Shown here in pieces: positions 8,521-16,443 of a stretch of 64,000 nt of DNA (position 1 is its first letter; the number at the start of each line of letters is the position of its first letter). The notes beneath the pieces were generated by a model. That model made no database searches. It had not been told where the DNA came from and saw only the letters and a list, made by a program, of their open reading frames with translations. Source of the DNA: Bosea vaviloviae. Its GTDB lineage: Bacteria; Pseudomonadota; Alphaproteobacteria; Rhizobiales; Beijerinckiaceae. The stretch lies in assembly GCF_001741865.1 (NCBI RefSeq), contig NZ_CP017147.1, positions 1 to 64,000 of the forward strand, in the 5' to 3' direction. The translations under genes were made by a program, and so were the position numbers.

Positions 8521-9449
8521 TAGCTGGCGGCGCTGTAATCGATCGGTTCGGCATGCCAGCCTTCATGCCGTTTCGCCCAATAAGCCTCGCGCAGCCGCTC
8601 CGAGATCGGGCCCGGGCGATCATTGCCGAGAATGCGCCCATCGAGCCTGGTCACGGGAATGATGCCGCCCGCGGTGCTCGTGGCAAAGATCTCGTCGGCC
8701 TGGCGAAACTCCTCGACCGGCACGGCCCTCGCCTCGCAAGGCAGCCCCAGCTCGGCGCAAAGATCGATCGCGCTCAGCCGGCTGATCCCGTGCAGCACGT
8801 TGCGGTCGGCGGTCGCGACCTTGCCGTCTGTGATGCAGAAGATGTTGTAGCCTGGGCCTTCGGTGACGTTGCCGTCGAGATCGAGCAGGATCGGGTTGTC
8901 GGCGCCCTTCTCCTCCGCCTCGAACATCGCCGCCGTCATGTCCGCCCAGTGGAAATTCTTGATGCGGGCGTCGAGGCAGACATCGGGAATGCGTGGCGTC
9001 GAGGCAATGATCATATGCGCGCCGCGCGCGATCACATCGGGCTTCATCTGCCAGACATAGGGAATGGCGAAGGCCGCGAGATAGCTGCGCGCATTGACCG
9101 GGTGATAGCGCTGCTCGGGGCTGGGCCGCCCGCGCATGCAGTCCATCGCCACATAGGCCTCGCGCAGGCCCGATAGCCGCACCAACTCGTGCAGCATCCT
9201 GCGGATGTCCTCGTCGCTCTCCTTCGGGGTGAAGCGCATGGCTCCGATCGAGGCGCGGAAGCGGGCGAGGTGATCGTCGAGCCGGAAGAACGCGCCATCC
9301 CAGACGCTGACGACGTCATAGGTCACATCCGACCGGCGATAGCCCCAATCGGTGATCGAGAGCTTCGCTTCGGAGACCGGCATATAGGCCCCGTCGAGAT
9401 AGGCAGCCCCTTTCGACCAATCGACGTTCCCGGCGGTCGCAGCTTCCAT
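8520..9449 (-). CDS. Fold-type IV PLP aminotransferase (D-amino acid / branched-chain type)
   Basis: Cytoplasmic aminotransferase or lyase, 309 residues, the usual size for the D-alanine aminotransferase/IlvE group. PLP lysine K164 in ARIKNFHW, the phosphate-binding segment EGPGYNIF with E197, and GISR at 221-224 are all in place. The start ATG 9449 has GGAGAG seven bases upstream; an open frame continues upstream without a good start. It is divergent from a class III aminotransferase across a 289-nt gap holding two TGTGATCACA palindromes. Substrate unresolved; the (R)-selective amine transaminases belong to the same fold. Confidence 0.85.
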   Translation of the reverse strand: MEAATAGNVDWSKGAAYLDGAYMPVSEAKLSITDWGYRRSDVTYDVVSVWDGAFFRLDDHLARFRASIGAMRFTPKESDEDIRRMLHELVRLSGLREAYVAMDCMRGRPSPEQRYHPVNARSYLAAFAIPYVWQMKPDVIARGAHMIIASTPRIPDVCLDARIKNFHWADMTAAMFEAEEKGADNPILLDLDGNVTEGPGYNIFCITDGKVATADRNVLHGISRLSAIDLCAELGLPCEARAVPVEEFRQADEIFATSTAGGIIPVTRLDGRILGNDRPGPISERLREAYWAKRHEGWHAEPIDYSAAS

Positions 9450-9496
9450 CGTCACTCTCCATATCGCGATCTGCATCCCGCGCCCGAAGGCAAGAT

Positions 9497-9508
9497 ATGT
9501 GATCACAT
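9497..9508. promoter_or_regulatory. Palindrome ATGTGATCACAT, candidate operator
   Basis: Perfect 12-bp palindrome 48 nt upstream of the fold-IV aminotransferase start. Its core recurs at 9659-9668 nearer the divergent gene. Confidence 0.5.
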
Positions 9509-9658
9509 CAGGCGAGATATCGCCATCAGCGTCAAGATCGAGCCCTTGTCGAGCGCAGCCATTTTCAGCATTTTTAGCTGCAAAATTGAGCAATATGATC
9601 AAGCTTGAAGCGCACGAGCTTTACACTCCAATCTCTCGACAACCGGCAGACGGCGTGA

Positions 9659-9668
9659 TGTGATCACA
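9659..9668. promoter_or_regulatory. Palindrome TGTGATCACA, candidate operator
   Basis: Perfect 10-bp palindrome 70 nt upstream of the class III aminotransferase start, identical in core to 9497-9508. FCD-type GntR sites and CRP half-sites can both look like this; the GntR gene at 11222-12007 is the nearest candidate. Confidence 0.5.
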
Positions 9669-9738
9669 CTATCGGCAGCAATCCAAGCTGCATCAATTCA
9701 CCCATCGCGGATTATGCGCAAGCCGGCAGGAGAGCGAC

Positions 9739-11109
9739 ATGGCCTCGACCAAGCTGAACTACCGCAATGACACACTGATGCTCGGCTTCAGCGACCTGAA
9801 ACGGCTGCGCTCGGAGCGGCCGCTGGTCCTGACGGGCGGGCGCGGCATCAAGGTCTTCGACGAGCGCGGACGCGACTACATCGAGGCGGTCTCGTCGTTC
9901 TACTGCGTCGCGCTGGGCTATAGCGACGAGGAGTTGATCGAAGCGGCCATCGCGCAGATGCGCGCCTTGCCGATCTATCCCTCGGCGATCGACCGCACGG
10001 TTCCCGCCGTCATGGAACTCGCCGAGAAACTCGCCGCCCTGTCGCCGATGCCGCAAACCCATGTCACCTTCGCCACCACCGGCTCCGAGGCGAATGATCA
10101 TCTGATCAAGTTCATCTGGTACGCGAACGGCTTCTCCGGCGAGCCGAGGCGGCGCAAGATCATCAGCCGCTGGTCGAGCTATCACGGCAGCACGATCCAG
10201 TTGACGGCGCTCGGCGGCGGCTCCGATCTGCATCGCTCCTTCGCGGTGCCGACGGATGAATGCCTTTATCTCAGCCATCCCAATTGGCCAGGCGGCGCCG
10301 AACCGGGCGAGAGCGAAGCGGCCTATGGCGATCGCCTGGCCGCCGAACTCAGATCGGTCATCGAACAGGCCGGCCCGGACACGGTCGCCGCCTTCTTCGC
10401 CGAGCCGGTATCCGTGTCCGCCGGCATGTATGTCCCACCCGCCGGCTACTTCACCAAGATGAAGGCGGTGCTCGACACCTACGGCATCCTGCTGGTCGCC
10501 GACGAGGTGGTGACCGGGTTCGGCCGGACCGGGCAGTTCTGGGGCACCCAGACGCTGGACATCAAGCCCGACTGCATGACCTCGTCAAAAGCACTGTCGA
10601 GCGCCTATCAGCCGATCTCGGCGATCCTGATGTCGGGCGATTTCTACGACCGGCTGGAGCGCGGCAGCACCGAGAAGGGCTGGTTCGCCCATGGCGGCAC
10701 CTATCATGCCCACCCTGTCGCTGCAGCCGTGGCCCTGAAGACGATCGAGATCTATGAGCGGCGCAATCTCGTCGCGCATGTGCGCGACGTCATGCCGGCC
10801 TGGGCGCGCGGCCTTGCCGCGCTGAAGGATCATCCGCTCGTCGCCGAGACGCGCTGTTTCGGGCTCCTGGGCGCGGTGCAATTGAAGCAACCCGGCGACG
10901 ACGAGAAGGTCCCAGCCTCGCTGCGGATCGGCGGCTTGCCGGCGCAGGTCTATCAGGCCGGCCTCGAGGCCGGCATCATCGTCCGGCCATTGGCGAACTG
11001 CCTGGTGCTCTCGCCGCCGCTGATCATCACCATCGCGGAAATCGGTGAATTGTTCGAGCGGCTGACGCGGGCGCTGGATCAGGTGCTGAAGGACATGCCG
11101 GCCGGGTAG
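9739..11109 (+). CDS. Class III (omega) aminotransferase
   Basis: PLP-dependent aminotransferase, 456 residues, of the omega-amino acid/pyruvate class. The cofactor aspartate is D255 in VADEVVTGFGRTG, the Schiff-base lysine is K284 in TSSKALSSAYQPISA, and TGSEANDHLIKF binds the PLP phosphate. The start ATG 9739 has GGAGAG upstream. Such enzymes move amino groups from terminal amines (putrescine, beta-alanine, taurine, aromatic amines) to pyruvate or 2-oxoglutarate. The pairing with a divergent fold-IV aminotransferase and a GntR regulator suggests use of an amine or unusual amino acid as nitrogen source; which one is unknown. Confidence 0.9.
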   Translation: MASTKLNYRNDTLMLGFSDLKRLRSERPLVLTGGRGIKVFDERGRDYIEAVSSFYCVALGYSDEELIEAAIAQMRALPIYPSAIDRTVPAVMELAEKLAALSPMPQTHVTFATTGSEANDHLIKFIWYANGFSGEPRRRKIISRWSSYHGSTIQLTALGGGSDLHRSFAVPTDECLYLSHPNWPGGAEPGESEAAYGDRLAAELRSVIEQAGPDTVAAFFAEPVSVSAGMYVPPAGYFTKMKAVLDTYGILLVADEVVTGFGRTGQFWGTQTLDIKPDCMTSSKALSSAYQPISAILMSGDFYDRLERGSTEKGWFAHGGTYHAHPVAAAVALKTIEIYERRNLVAHVRDVMPAWARGLAALKDHPLVAETRCFGLLGAVQLKQPGDDEKVPASLRIGGLPAQVYQAGLEAGIIVRPLANCLVLSPPLIITIAEIGELFERLTRALDQVLKDMPAG

Positions 11110-11160
11110 CGCCGCAGCGCGCAAGGCGAGCCCGCAGCACCATTCCGACGCCTGGCGTAA

Positions 11161-11221
11161 AGCGTTTTCGAGCGAAATGGACACCGGTTCGCGTGAAGAC
11201 AACGCGCCAAAACCAGGGACT
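11161..11221. repeat. Dispersed repeat, GTTTTC-ACCGGTTCGCG family
   Basis: Contains agcgttttcg, gaccggttcgcg-like caccggttcgcgtgaag and acgcgccaaaacca in the same order as the unit at 8357-8420 read in reverse. It ends against the stop codon of the GntR gene. Confidence 0.65.
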
Positions 11222-12007
11222 CTAGCCGGCAACCAGCGCGCGATGGGTGAGCCCGAGCCGCTGATACAGATCGCGCTGGAAGGTGAGGATGTCCGCGCGC
11301 CGCAGGTCGCGAGCCCTGACCGGATCGCGGTCCCGAAAGGCCAGGACCATCTCATGGTTGATATGGACCGTGAAATGCAGGAAGTCGGGATCGGGCGCGG
11401 CCGGCGCGGACATGGCCTCGGCGAGATGCGGCCCCAGGCGCAACCGCAATGTGAAGATCGCCGATTGCAGCACGCCCGACGATGACCCCTGCGCGATCCG
11501 CAGACCCCAGGACTGGATGGATGTCACGATCTTCACGACATCCGAGCTGTCATAGGCGAGGCGAAGATCCTCGTTGATCCGCGACAGGATCGCGACATCC
11601 TCCTCGGAGGCGCGTTCGGCAAAGCGCGCCGCCGCCTCTCCTTCCACCAGGACCCGGGCGGAGTGCAGGTCGTCGAGCTCGGCACGCGTCAAAACCGGCA
11701 CCAGGATGGAGCGGTTGGGGGTCGCGTGAAGCGCGCCGTCCGCCGCGAGCCGGACGACAGCCTCGCGAACCGGCTGGATGCTGGTGTTCAGGGATGTCGC
11801 CAGGCCACGCAGGGTGAGCTTCGTGCCGGGCAGCAGATGCCCGTTCAGGATGGTTTCCTGCAATTGCCCATAAACCTGTTGCCCAAGCGTCCTCTGCGGC
11901 ACGGTGCGGCGGATGCTGTCGGCTGGGTTCTGGGCCAAGGATAACCTCTCGTTTTCGCCTGAAGAATCCCTGCCCTTTTCGGCCGCGGGATCATCATCGA
12001 AGGGCAC
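11222..12007 (-). CDS. GntR-family regulator, FCD type
   Basis: Transcription factor, 261 residues from the GTG at 12007. Winged helix at about 39-105 (QQVYGQLQETILNGHLLPG, then SIQPVREAVVRLAADGAL and the wing NRSILVPVLT), followed by an all-helical FCD domain (INEDLRLAYDS, HINHEMVLAFRDRD). The N-terminal 38 residues before the helix-turn-helix are unusually long. An in-frame TTG at 11938 (residue 24) has GAGAGG six bases upstream, a better ribosome site than the GTG has, so the real protein may be 238 residues. It likely controls the two aminotransferases next to it, or itself through the palindrome at its start. Confidence 0.85.
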   Translation of the reverse strand: MPFDDDPAAEKGRDSSGENERLSLAQNPADSIRRTVPQRTLGQQVYGQLQETILNGHLLPGTKLTLRGLATSLNTSIQPVREAVVRLAADGALHATPNRSILVPVLTRAELDDLHSARVLVEGEAAARFAERASEEDVAILSRINEDLRLAYDSSDVVKIVTSIQSWGLRIAQGSSSGVLQSAIFTLRLRLGPHLAEAMSAPAAPDPDFLHFTVHINHEMVLAFRDRDPVRARDLRRADILTFQRDLYQRLGLTHRALVAG

Positions 12008-12015
12008 TATAGTGC
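12004..12015. promoter_or_regulatory. Palindrome GCACTATAGTGC at the GntR start
   Basis: Perfect 12-bp palindrome overlapping the annotated GTG start codon. If translation really begins at TTG 11938, the palindrome lies 66-77 nt upstream, a fitting place for an autoregulatory operator. Confidence 0.45.
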
Positions 12016-12032
12016 AGTTCGCAATAACCCGG

Positions 12033-12079
12033 CCAACTCAACGAACATAGGAGTTGGCACCTGCATTCTCCGATGCAGG
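12033..12079 (-). terminator. Two short hairpins after the BamA-like gene
   Basis: Hairpins CCAACTC/GAGTTGG (12033-12057) and CCTGCAT/ATGCAGG (12060-12079), 7-bp stems, sit between the BamA-like stop and the GntR start on the same strand. No run of T follows, so this may be an RNA end-protecting structure rather than a classical terminator. Confidence 0.35.
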
Positions 12080-12129
12080 AAAAGCGCTGGGTTCCGCTGT
12101 ACGCCTGATGCCGGAAACACGCCTCAGCT

Positions 12130-14673
12130 TCAGAAGCGCGTGCCGCCCGAGAAGCGGAAGGCCTGGATCTTGTCGCCGCCATATTTGATGCCGGTCGTCG
12201 GGTCGCGCCAGCCATCATCCTTCGTCAGCGCATAGGCGTAGTCGAAGCGGATGGGACCGAGCGGCGACTGCCAGAGCAGGCTGACGCCGATCGATGAGCG
12301 AATGACGTTGTTGTCGCGGACGCAGGCGACGTTGGATTGGTAGCTCGAGCTCGTCGTCACCTTGAACTGCCGGGCCTCCGAGCCGGTCGGGCAGCCCGTA
12401 TAGCTTGCGCTCGTGATCGTCTTCGAGCCACCGTCATAGTCGAACAGCGTGCCGGCATCGGCGAAGATCGCGCCGCGCAGGCCGAGATCACGCGGCAGGC
12501 CCGGCAGCGGGAACTGCATTTCGAGCGTGCCGCCGACATAGGTCGTGCCGCCGAGCGCGGCGCCTGTCAGCACGTCGCGTGGCCCGATGCCGGTGGAGGA
12601 GAAGCCGCGCACCAGGTTCGACCCCATCGAATAGTGGTCGATCATGCGCAGATCGCCGCTGGTCGCCTGGACGTGGCCGCCCTGGAGCCGTACGAAGCCG
12701 ACGACATCGTCGAAGAGCTCGCGGTAATAGCGCGCATCCGCCGCGACGCGCAGGAACTTCGAATCGCCGCCGAGACCGGCATATTCGGGCTTCAATTCGG
12801 CGACGAAGCCGTTGCGCGGGGTCTGGGTGTTGTCGAGCGAGTTGTAGTTCAGGTTCAGCCCGATCAGCGAGGTGATGGTCGAGCCCTGCGCCTCCTTCAC
12901 CGCGACCGACGCCTCGCCATTGGTGAGGCAGTTATAGGTCGAGCTTTCCGCCGTTGCGCCCGTTGTCCCCGGCGTCGTCCCCGTGATCGCGCTCGTGCAG
13001 TCGTCGTAAGGGTAGCTCGTCGAATTCGGGACCTTGATCTCCGTCGTATAGAGCGAATAGCGCGGCGTGATCGAGAACTCCTCCGTGATCGGGAGGGTGA
13101 AGCGGAGCTGTCCGCCGGTCACGCGGCTCGAATAGCGGCTGGTACTGTAATAATCATTGTACTTCGAGAACAGGTCGAAACCGGCCGCGACGCGATGGCC
13201 GAGGAAGTACGGCTCGGTGAAGGAGAAATCGACGCCCTGGGTGCGCTGGCCGAGTGTGCCGGCGATGCGCACGAACTGGCCGCGGCCGAGGAAGTTCGCC
13301 TCCGACAGCGCGACCTCGCCGATGATGCCATCCGAGGTCGAATAGCCGCCGCTGACCGAGAACGAGCCCGTCGCCTTGTCCTCGACATCGATGTTGACGA
13401 CGACGCGGTCAGGCGTCGTGCCCGGCTCGTTGGTGATGCGCACCTTGCTGAAGAAGCCGAGATTGTTGAGACGCCGCTCGGCCCGGTCGACCAGCACCTT
13501 GTTGTAAGCGTCGCCCTCGCTGAGATCGAGTTCGCGGCGCACGACATAATCACGCGTACGGGTGTTGCCGCGCACATTGATGCGCTCGACATAGACGCGC
13601 GGCCCGTCATCGACGACATAGGTGATGCCGATGAGATGGCCGGCAGCGTCGCGGTCGCCACGCGGGCGGACCTGCGCGAAGGCATAGCCACGGCGCGACA
13701 CCTCCATCGTCAGGGCCAGCAACGACTTCTCGACCGCCTCAGCATTGTAGGTATCGCCGGAGGAGGTCGCGACGATGCGCTGCAGGGCCGCAGGATCGAC
13801 GTCGCGCAGGCTGGAATCGACCGCGACATTGCCGACGCGGTATTTCGCGCCCTCCTCGACCGCGATGTCGATGATCCAGCCGCCTTGCGCCTCGTCGAAA
13901 TGGGCCTGGTTCGAGACGATCTGGAAATCGGCGTAGCCGTTCTTCAGATAATAGCGGCGGATGATTTCGAGGTCGGAGGTGATCCGGTCCGCCTCATAGA
14001 CGTCCGAGGTCTTGATGAAGCTGAGGAAATTCGACTCGGTCGAGGTCATCAGATCGCGCAGACGGCCCGACGAATAGACGCTGTTACCGCTGAAATTGAT
14101 CGATTTGATGCCGGTCTTGCCTGCCTCGGTGATCGTGAAAACCACATCCGAACGACCATTCGACAAGGTGTTGATGCGCCCGCTGACCGAAGCCAGGCCG
14201 TAGCCGGCACGGCGATAGGCATCCTTCAGGCGTTGGACATCGCCATCGATCAGCACCTGGCTGAGCGGACCTCCGGCTTTGGACTGGATCTGCTGCAGCA
14301 GCACATCGCTTTTCAGGCGGCGATTGCCCTCGAAGGCGACGCGATTGACCGCCTCGTTCTCGCGCACGGCGATGACGATCTGCGAACCGCGCCGGCTGAC
14401 CTGGACGCTGGAGAACAGGCCGCTCGCGATCAGCTTCTGCCGGATCTGCTCAGGCGTCCGAATCTGCTCAGGCGTCCGAATCTGCTCAGGCGTCCTGGCC
14501 TCGGGGTCGCTGGCATAGCCCCGGATCGTCTCCGCATCGACGGTCCTGTTGCCCTGCACGACCACGGCCTGTGCGAACGCCGCGCCGCCGCTGAAAACCA
14601 GCAGGAACATGGCCAGCCGGGCCGACACAGAGAGCCACGCCTTGAAAGCCCGGCTCGGGGAGGTCCACGTCAT
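12130..14673 (-). CDS. bamA: Outer membrane protein assembly factor BamA family
   Basis: Outer-membrane barrel protein, 847 residues. A signal peptide (AMFLLVFSGGAAFAQA, cleaved near residue 35) is followed by five POTRA domains to about residue 430, then a 16-strand barrel starting near SFSVSGGYSTSDG and ending in FRFSGGTRF. The terminal Phe is the beta-signal recognised by the Bam machinery. Family role is insertion of beta-barrels. Canonical bamA in alphaproteobacteria lies with rseP, lpxD, fabZ and lpxA; here the neighbours are a GntR regulator and peptidase T, so this may be a second copy. Residues 60-77 are three copies of RTPEQI, encoded by an exact 18-bp tandem repeat. Confidence 0.93.
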   Translation of the reverse strand: MTWTSPSRAFKAWLSVSARLAMFLLVFSGGAAFAQAVVVQGNRTVDAETIRGYASDPEARTPEQIRTPEQIRTPEQIRQKLIASGLFSSVQVSRRGSQIVIAVRENEAVNRVAFEGNRRLKSDVLLQQIQSKAGGPLSQVLIDGDVQRLKDAYRRAGYGLASVSGRINTLSNGRSDVVFTITEAGKTGIKSINFSGNSVYSSGRLRDLMTSTESNFLSFIKTSDVYEADRITSDLEIIRRYYLKNGYADFQIVSNQAHFDEAQGGWIIDIAVEEGAKYRVGNVAVDSSLRDVDPAALQRIVATSSGDTYNAEAVEKSLLALTMEVSRRGYAFAQVRPRGDRDAAGHLIGITYVVDDGPRVYVERINVRGNTRTRDYVVRRELDLSEGDAYNKVLVDRAERRLNNLGFFSKVRITNEPGTTPDRVVVNIDVEDKATGSFSVSGGYSTSDGIIGEVALSEANFLGRGQFVRIAGTLGQRTQGVDFSFTEPYFLGHRVAAGFDLFSKYNDYYSTSRYSSRVTGGQLRFTLPITEEFSITPRYSLYTTEIKVPNSTSYPYDDCTSAITGTTPGTTGATAESSTYNCLTNGEASVAVKEAQGSTITSLIGLNLNYNSLDNTQTPRNGFVAELKPEYAGLGGDSKFLRVAADARYYRELFDDVVGFVRLQGGHVQATSGDLRMIDHYSMGSNLVRGFSSTGIGPRDVLTGAALGGTTYVGGTLEMQFPLPGLPRDLGLRGAIFADAGTLFDYDGGSKTITSASYTGCPTGSEARQFKVTTSSSYQSNVACVRDNNVIRSSIGVSLLWQSPLGPIRFDYAYALTKDDGWRDPTTGIKYGGDKIQAFRFSGGTRF
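14444..14496 (-). repeat. Three tandem 18-bp units inside the BamA-like gene
   Basis: The unit atctgctcaggcgtccga occurs at 14444-14461 and 14462-14479, and as 17 matching bases at 14480-14496. It encodes RTPEQI three times within POTRA 1 and keeps the reading frame. Confidence 0.9.
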
Positions 14674-14842
14674 TCTATCGCCTATCGCATCACCGGTTAC
14701 GCCGACGGCAGGCTAACCAGCGACTAAAGGCGAAGAATCGACGAGATTGATTCCAATTGCTTCCGACCATTTCGCGCGGTGTCTGAACGACTTCGAGGGT
14801 CGGCCGTTTGACGTTTTGGGTGTGACCTCACCGCTGCTCCCT

Positions 14843-14922
14843 CGTCATTGCGAGCGCAGCGAAGCAATCCAGGGGACGTAGAGCGAGCCCTCCTGGATTG
14901 CTTCGCTGCGCTCGCAATGACG
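14843..14922. repeat. Perfect 31-bp inverted repeat (CGTCATTGCGAGCG family)
   Basis: Arms 14843-14873 and 14892-14922 are perfect reverse complements around an 18-nt loop. The arm begins CGTCATTGCGAGCGCAGC and ends AAGCAATCCAGG. It lies between the pepT stop and the bamA-like start. A degraded copy is at 51647-51733. No open reading frame of a transposase is present, so this is a non-autonomous dispersed repeat. Confidence 0.85.
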
Positions 14923-14933
14923 GCCAGGGGTCG

Positions 14934-16184
14934 TCACGCCACTGGTCCAGCTTGACCCACCGGCTGCGCCGCCAGGGTGCAGATCATGCGCGCGACCTCG
15001 AACGACTTCTCGAAGGCCGGGACGGGCAGGAACTCGAAGCGCGAGTGGAAATTATAGGCGCCGGTGAAGAAGTTCGGGGTCGGCAGCCCCTTGGCCGAGA
15101 GCGCCGCGCCATCCGTCCCGCCCCGCATCGGGATCAGCTTCGGCTCGATCCGCAGCGCTGCCAGCGCCGCGAAGAGCAGGTCGACCGAGCGGCGGTCATC
15201 GCCCAGGCTGTCATGGATATTGCTGTAGGTGTCGCTCACCTGGCAATCGACGCGGCCTTTCGGATATTGCGCAGCGATCAGCACCGCAACCTCGCCGAGG
15301 CGCGCCTTACGCCGCTCGAACGAGGCTTTGTCGAAGTCGCGGATCATCACCCGTAACCGCGCCTCGCTGACATTGGCGACGATGTCATGGAACCAGATAT
15401 AGCCTTCGCGGCCCTCGGTGTGCTCGGGGGTTTGCGCGCGGTCGAACTGGCTGATGAAGTCGTGCGCCATCAGCAGCGGGTTCACCAGGACATTCTTCGC
15501 CGACATCGGGTGAGCGCTGACGCCGGTGAAGACAAGGTCGGCGGCCGCGGCGTTGAAGTTCTCGATCACGACCTCGCCGAGCTCGCAGCAATCGATCGTA
15601 TAGGCGAAATCGCAGTCGAACCGGGAGAGGTCGAGGGCCTTGGCGCCGCGCAGGCCGATCTCCTCGTCCGGGACGAAGGCGACCAGGATGTCGCCATGCG
15701 CGTCCTCGGGGCGCAGATTGGCAAGCAGCGTCATGATCACGGCGATCGCCGCCTTGTTGTCAGCGCCGAGCACGCTCATGCCGTCGCTCGCAATGATATC
15801 CGCACCGGCCCAGGGGCGGATCTCGGGATGCTCCGCCACGCGCAGCCAGATGTCCTCCTGCCGGTTCAGGCAGAGATCCTCGCCCTCGAAGCGCAGGATC
15901 TGCGGGTGGATCACTGGCGAAAGGCCGGAATCGACCGTGTCGACATGCGCGATGAAGCCGATCCTCGGCGCGCCCAGCCGCGTGCCCGGCCTCCGTGCCG
16001 TGACGGTGGCATGGTCATCGATGACGACCTTCTCGAGCCCAAGCGCGCGCAGTTCATCCGCCAGCAAGGCGGCCATACGCTGCTGGCCCGGCGTGCTCGG
16101 CAACGCCGTGGATTTGGCGTCGCTCTGACTCTCGACCGCCAGATAGCGGAAGAACCGCTCGATCAGCTGCGCGCGAATGCTCAT
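14934..16184 (-). CDS. pepT: Peptidase T (tripeptide aminopeptidase)
   Basis: Zinc exopeptidase of family M20B, 416 residues, cytoplasmic, removing the N-terminal residue from tripeptides. Metal and catalytic residues are visible: H80 and D82 in FIAHVDTVD, bridging D142 in GADNKAA, general base E174 with E175 in PDEEIG, D198 in YTIDCC, and the final His in GAYNFHSRFEF. RGGTDGAALS is the PepT dimer and substrate loop. Length matches PepT (about 410). It stands alone on its strand. Confidence 0.94.
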   Translation of the reverse strand: MSIRAQLIERFFRYLAVESQSDAKSTALPSTPGQQRMAALLADELRALGLEKVVIDDHATVTARRPGTRLGAPRIGFIAHVDTVDSGLSPVIHPQILRFEGEDLCLNRQEDIWLRVAEHPEIRPWAGADIIASDGMSVLGADNKAAIAVIMTLLANLRPEDAHGDILVAFVPDEEIGLRGAKALDLSRFDCDFAYTIDCCELGEVVIENFNAAAADLVFTGVSAHPMSAKNVLVNPLLMAHDFISQFDRAQTPEHTEGREGYIWFHDIVANVSEARLRVMIRDFDKASFERRKARLGEVAVLIAAQYPKGRVDCQVSDTYSNIHDSLGDDRRSVDLLFAALAALRIEPKLIPMRGGTDGAALSAKGLPTPNFFTGAYNFHSRFEFLPVPAFEKSFEVARMICTLAAQPVGQAGPVA

Positions 16185-16320
16185 CCTGCCTCCGTCTGGC
16201 TCATTGAGGCTTTGTCCATCGCCTCCGTCACAACGACCCTATCGCAATGACGGGAACGAGACAGCGCCGGAAAGGCGGGCCTCGCCCTCGCTGGCCGCAT
16301 CCGTCTCTCATCTAGGAGTG

Positions 16321-16368
16321 AGAGCAGGAGGCGAAAAAGCCGGCTCCCACTTTTCCGTATCCTGCTCT
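16321..16368. repeat. Dispersed hairpin repeat, AGAGCAGGA/TCCTGCTCT
   Basis: Perfect 9-bp arms around gcgaaaaagccggctcccacttttcc-like DNA. The related hairpin at 51751-51799 has arms GAGCAGGAT/ATCCTGCTC and the same gcgaaaaag core. Confidence 0.65.
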
Positions 16369-16412
16369 GGTGCGCCGCCCCTTGACCTGCGTCATCACGC
16401 CTCATAGAAGAC

Positions 16413-16423
16413 TGTACCTTACA
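16413..16423. promoter_or_regulatory. Inverted repeat TGTA-CCT-TACA, candidate GntR operator
   Basis: Short dyad 21 nt upstream of the first gene of the oxidase/TRAP operon, in the place of a promoter. Spacing and sequence suit FCD-type GntR proteins, one of which ends the locus (20912-21574). Confidence 0.4.
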
Positions 16424-16443
16424 TACAAGAGGGCGGTCACGCG

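Noticed and set aside
12337..14727. Long plus-strand open frame opposite the BamA-like gene
   Set aside because: Same shadow effect; product is dominated by Arg, Ala and Asp with no family resemblance, while BamA is certain on the other strand.
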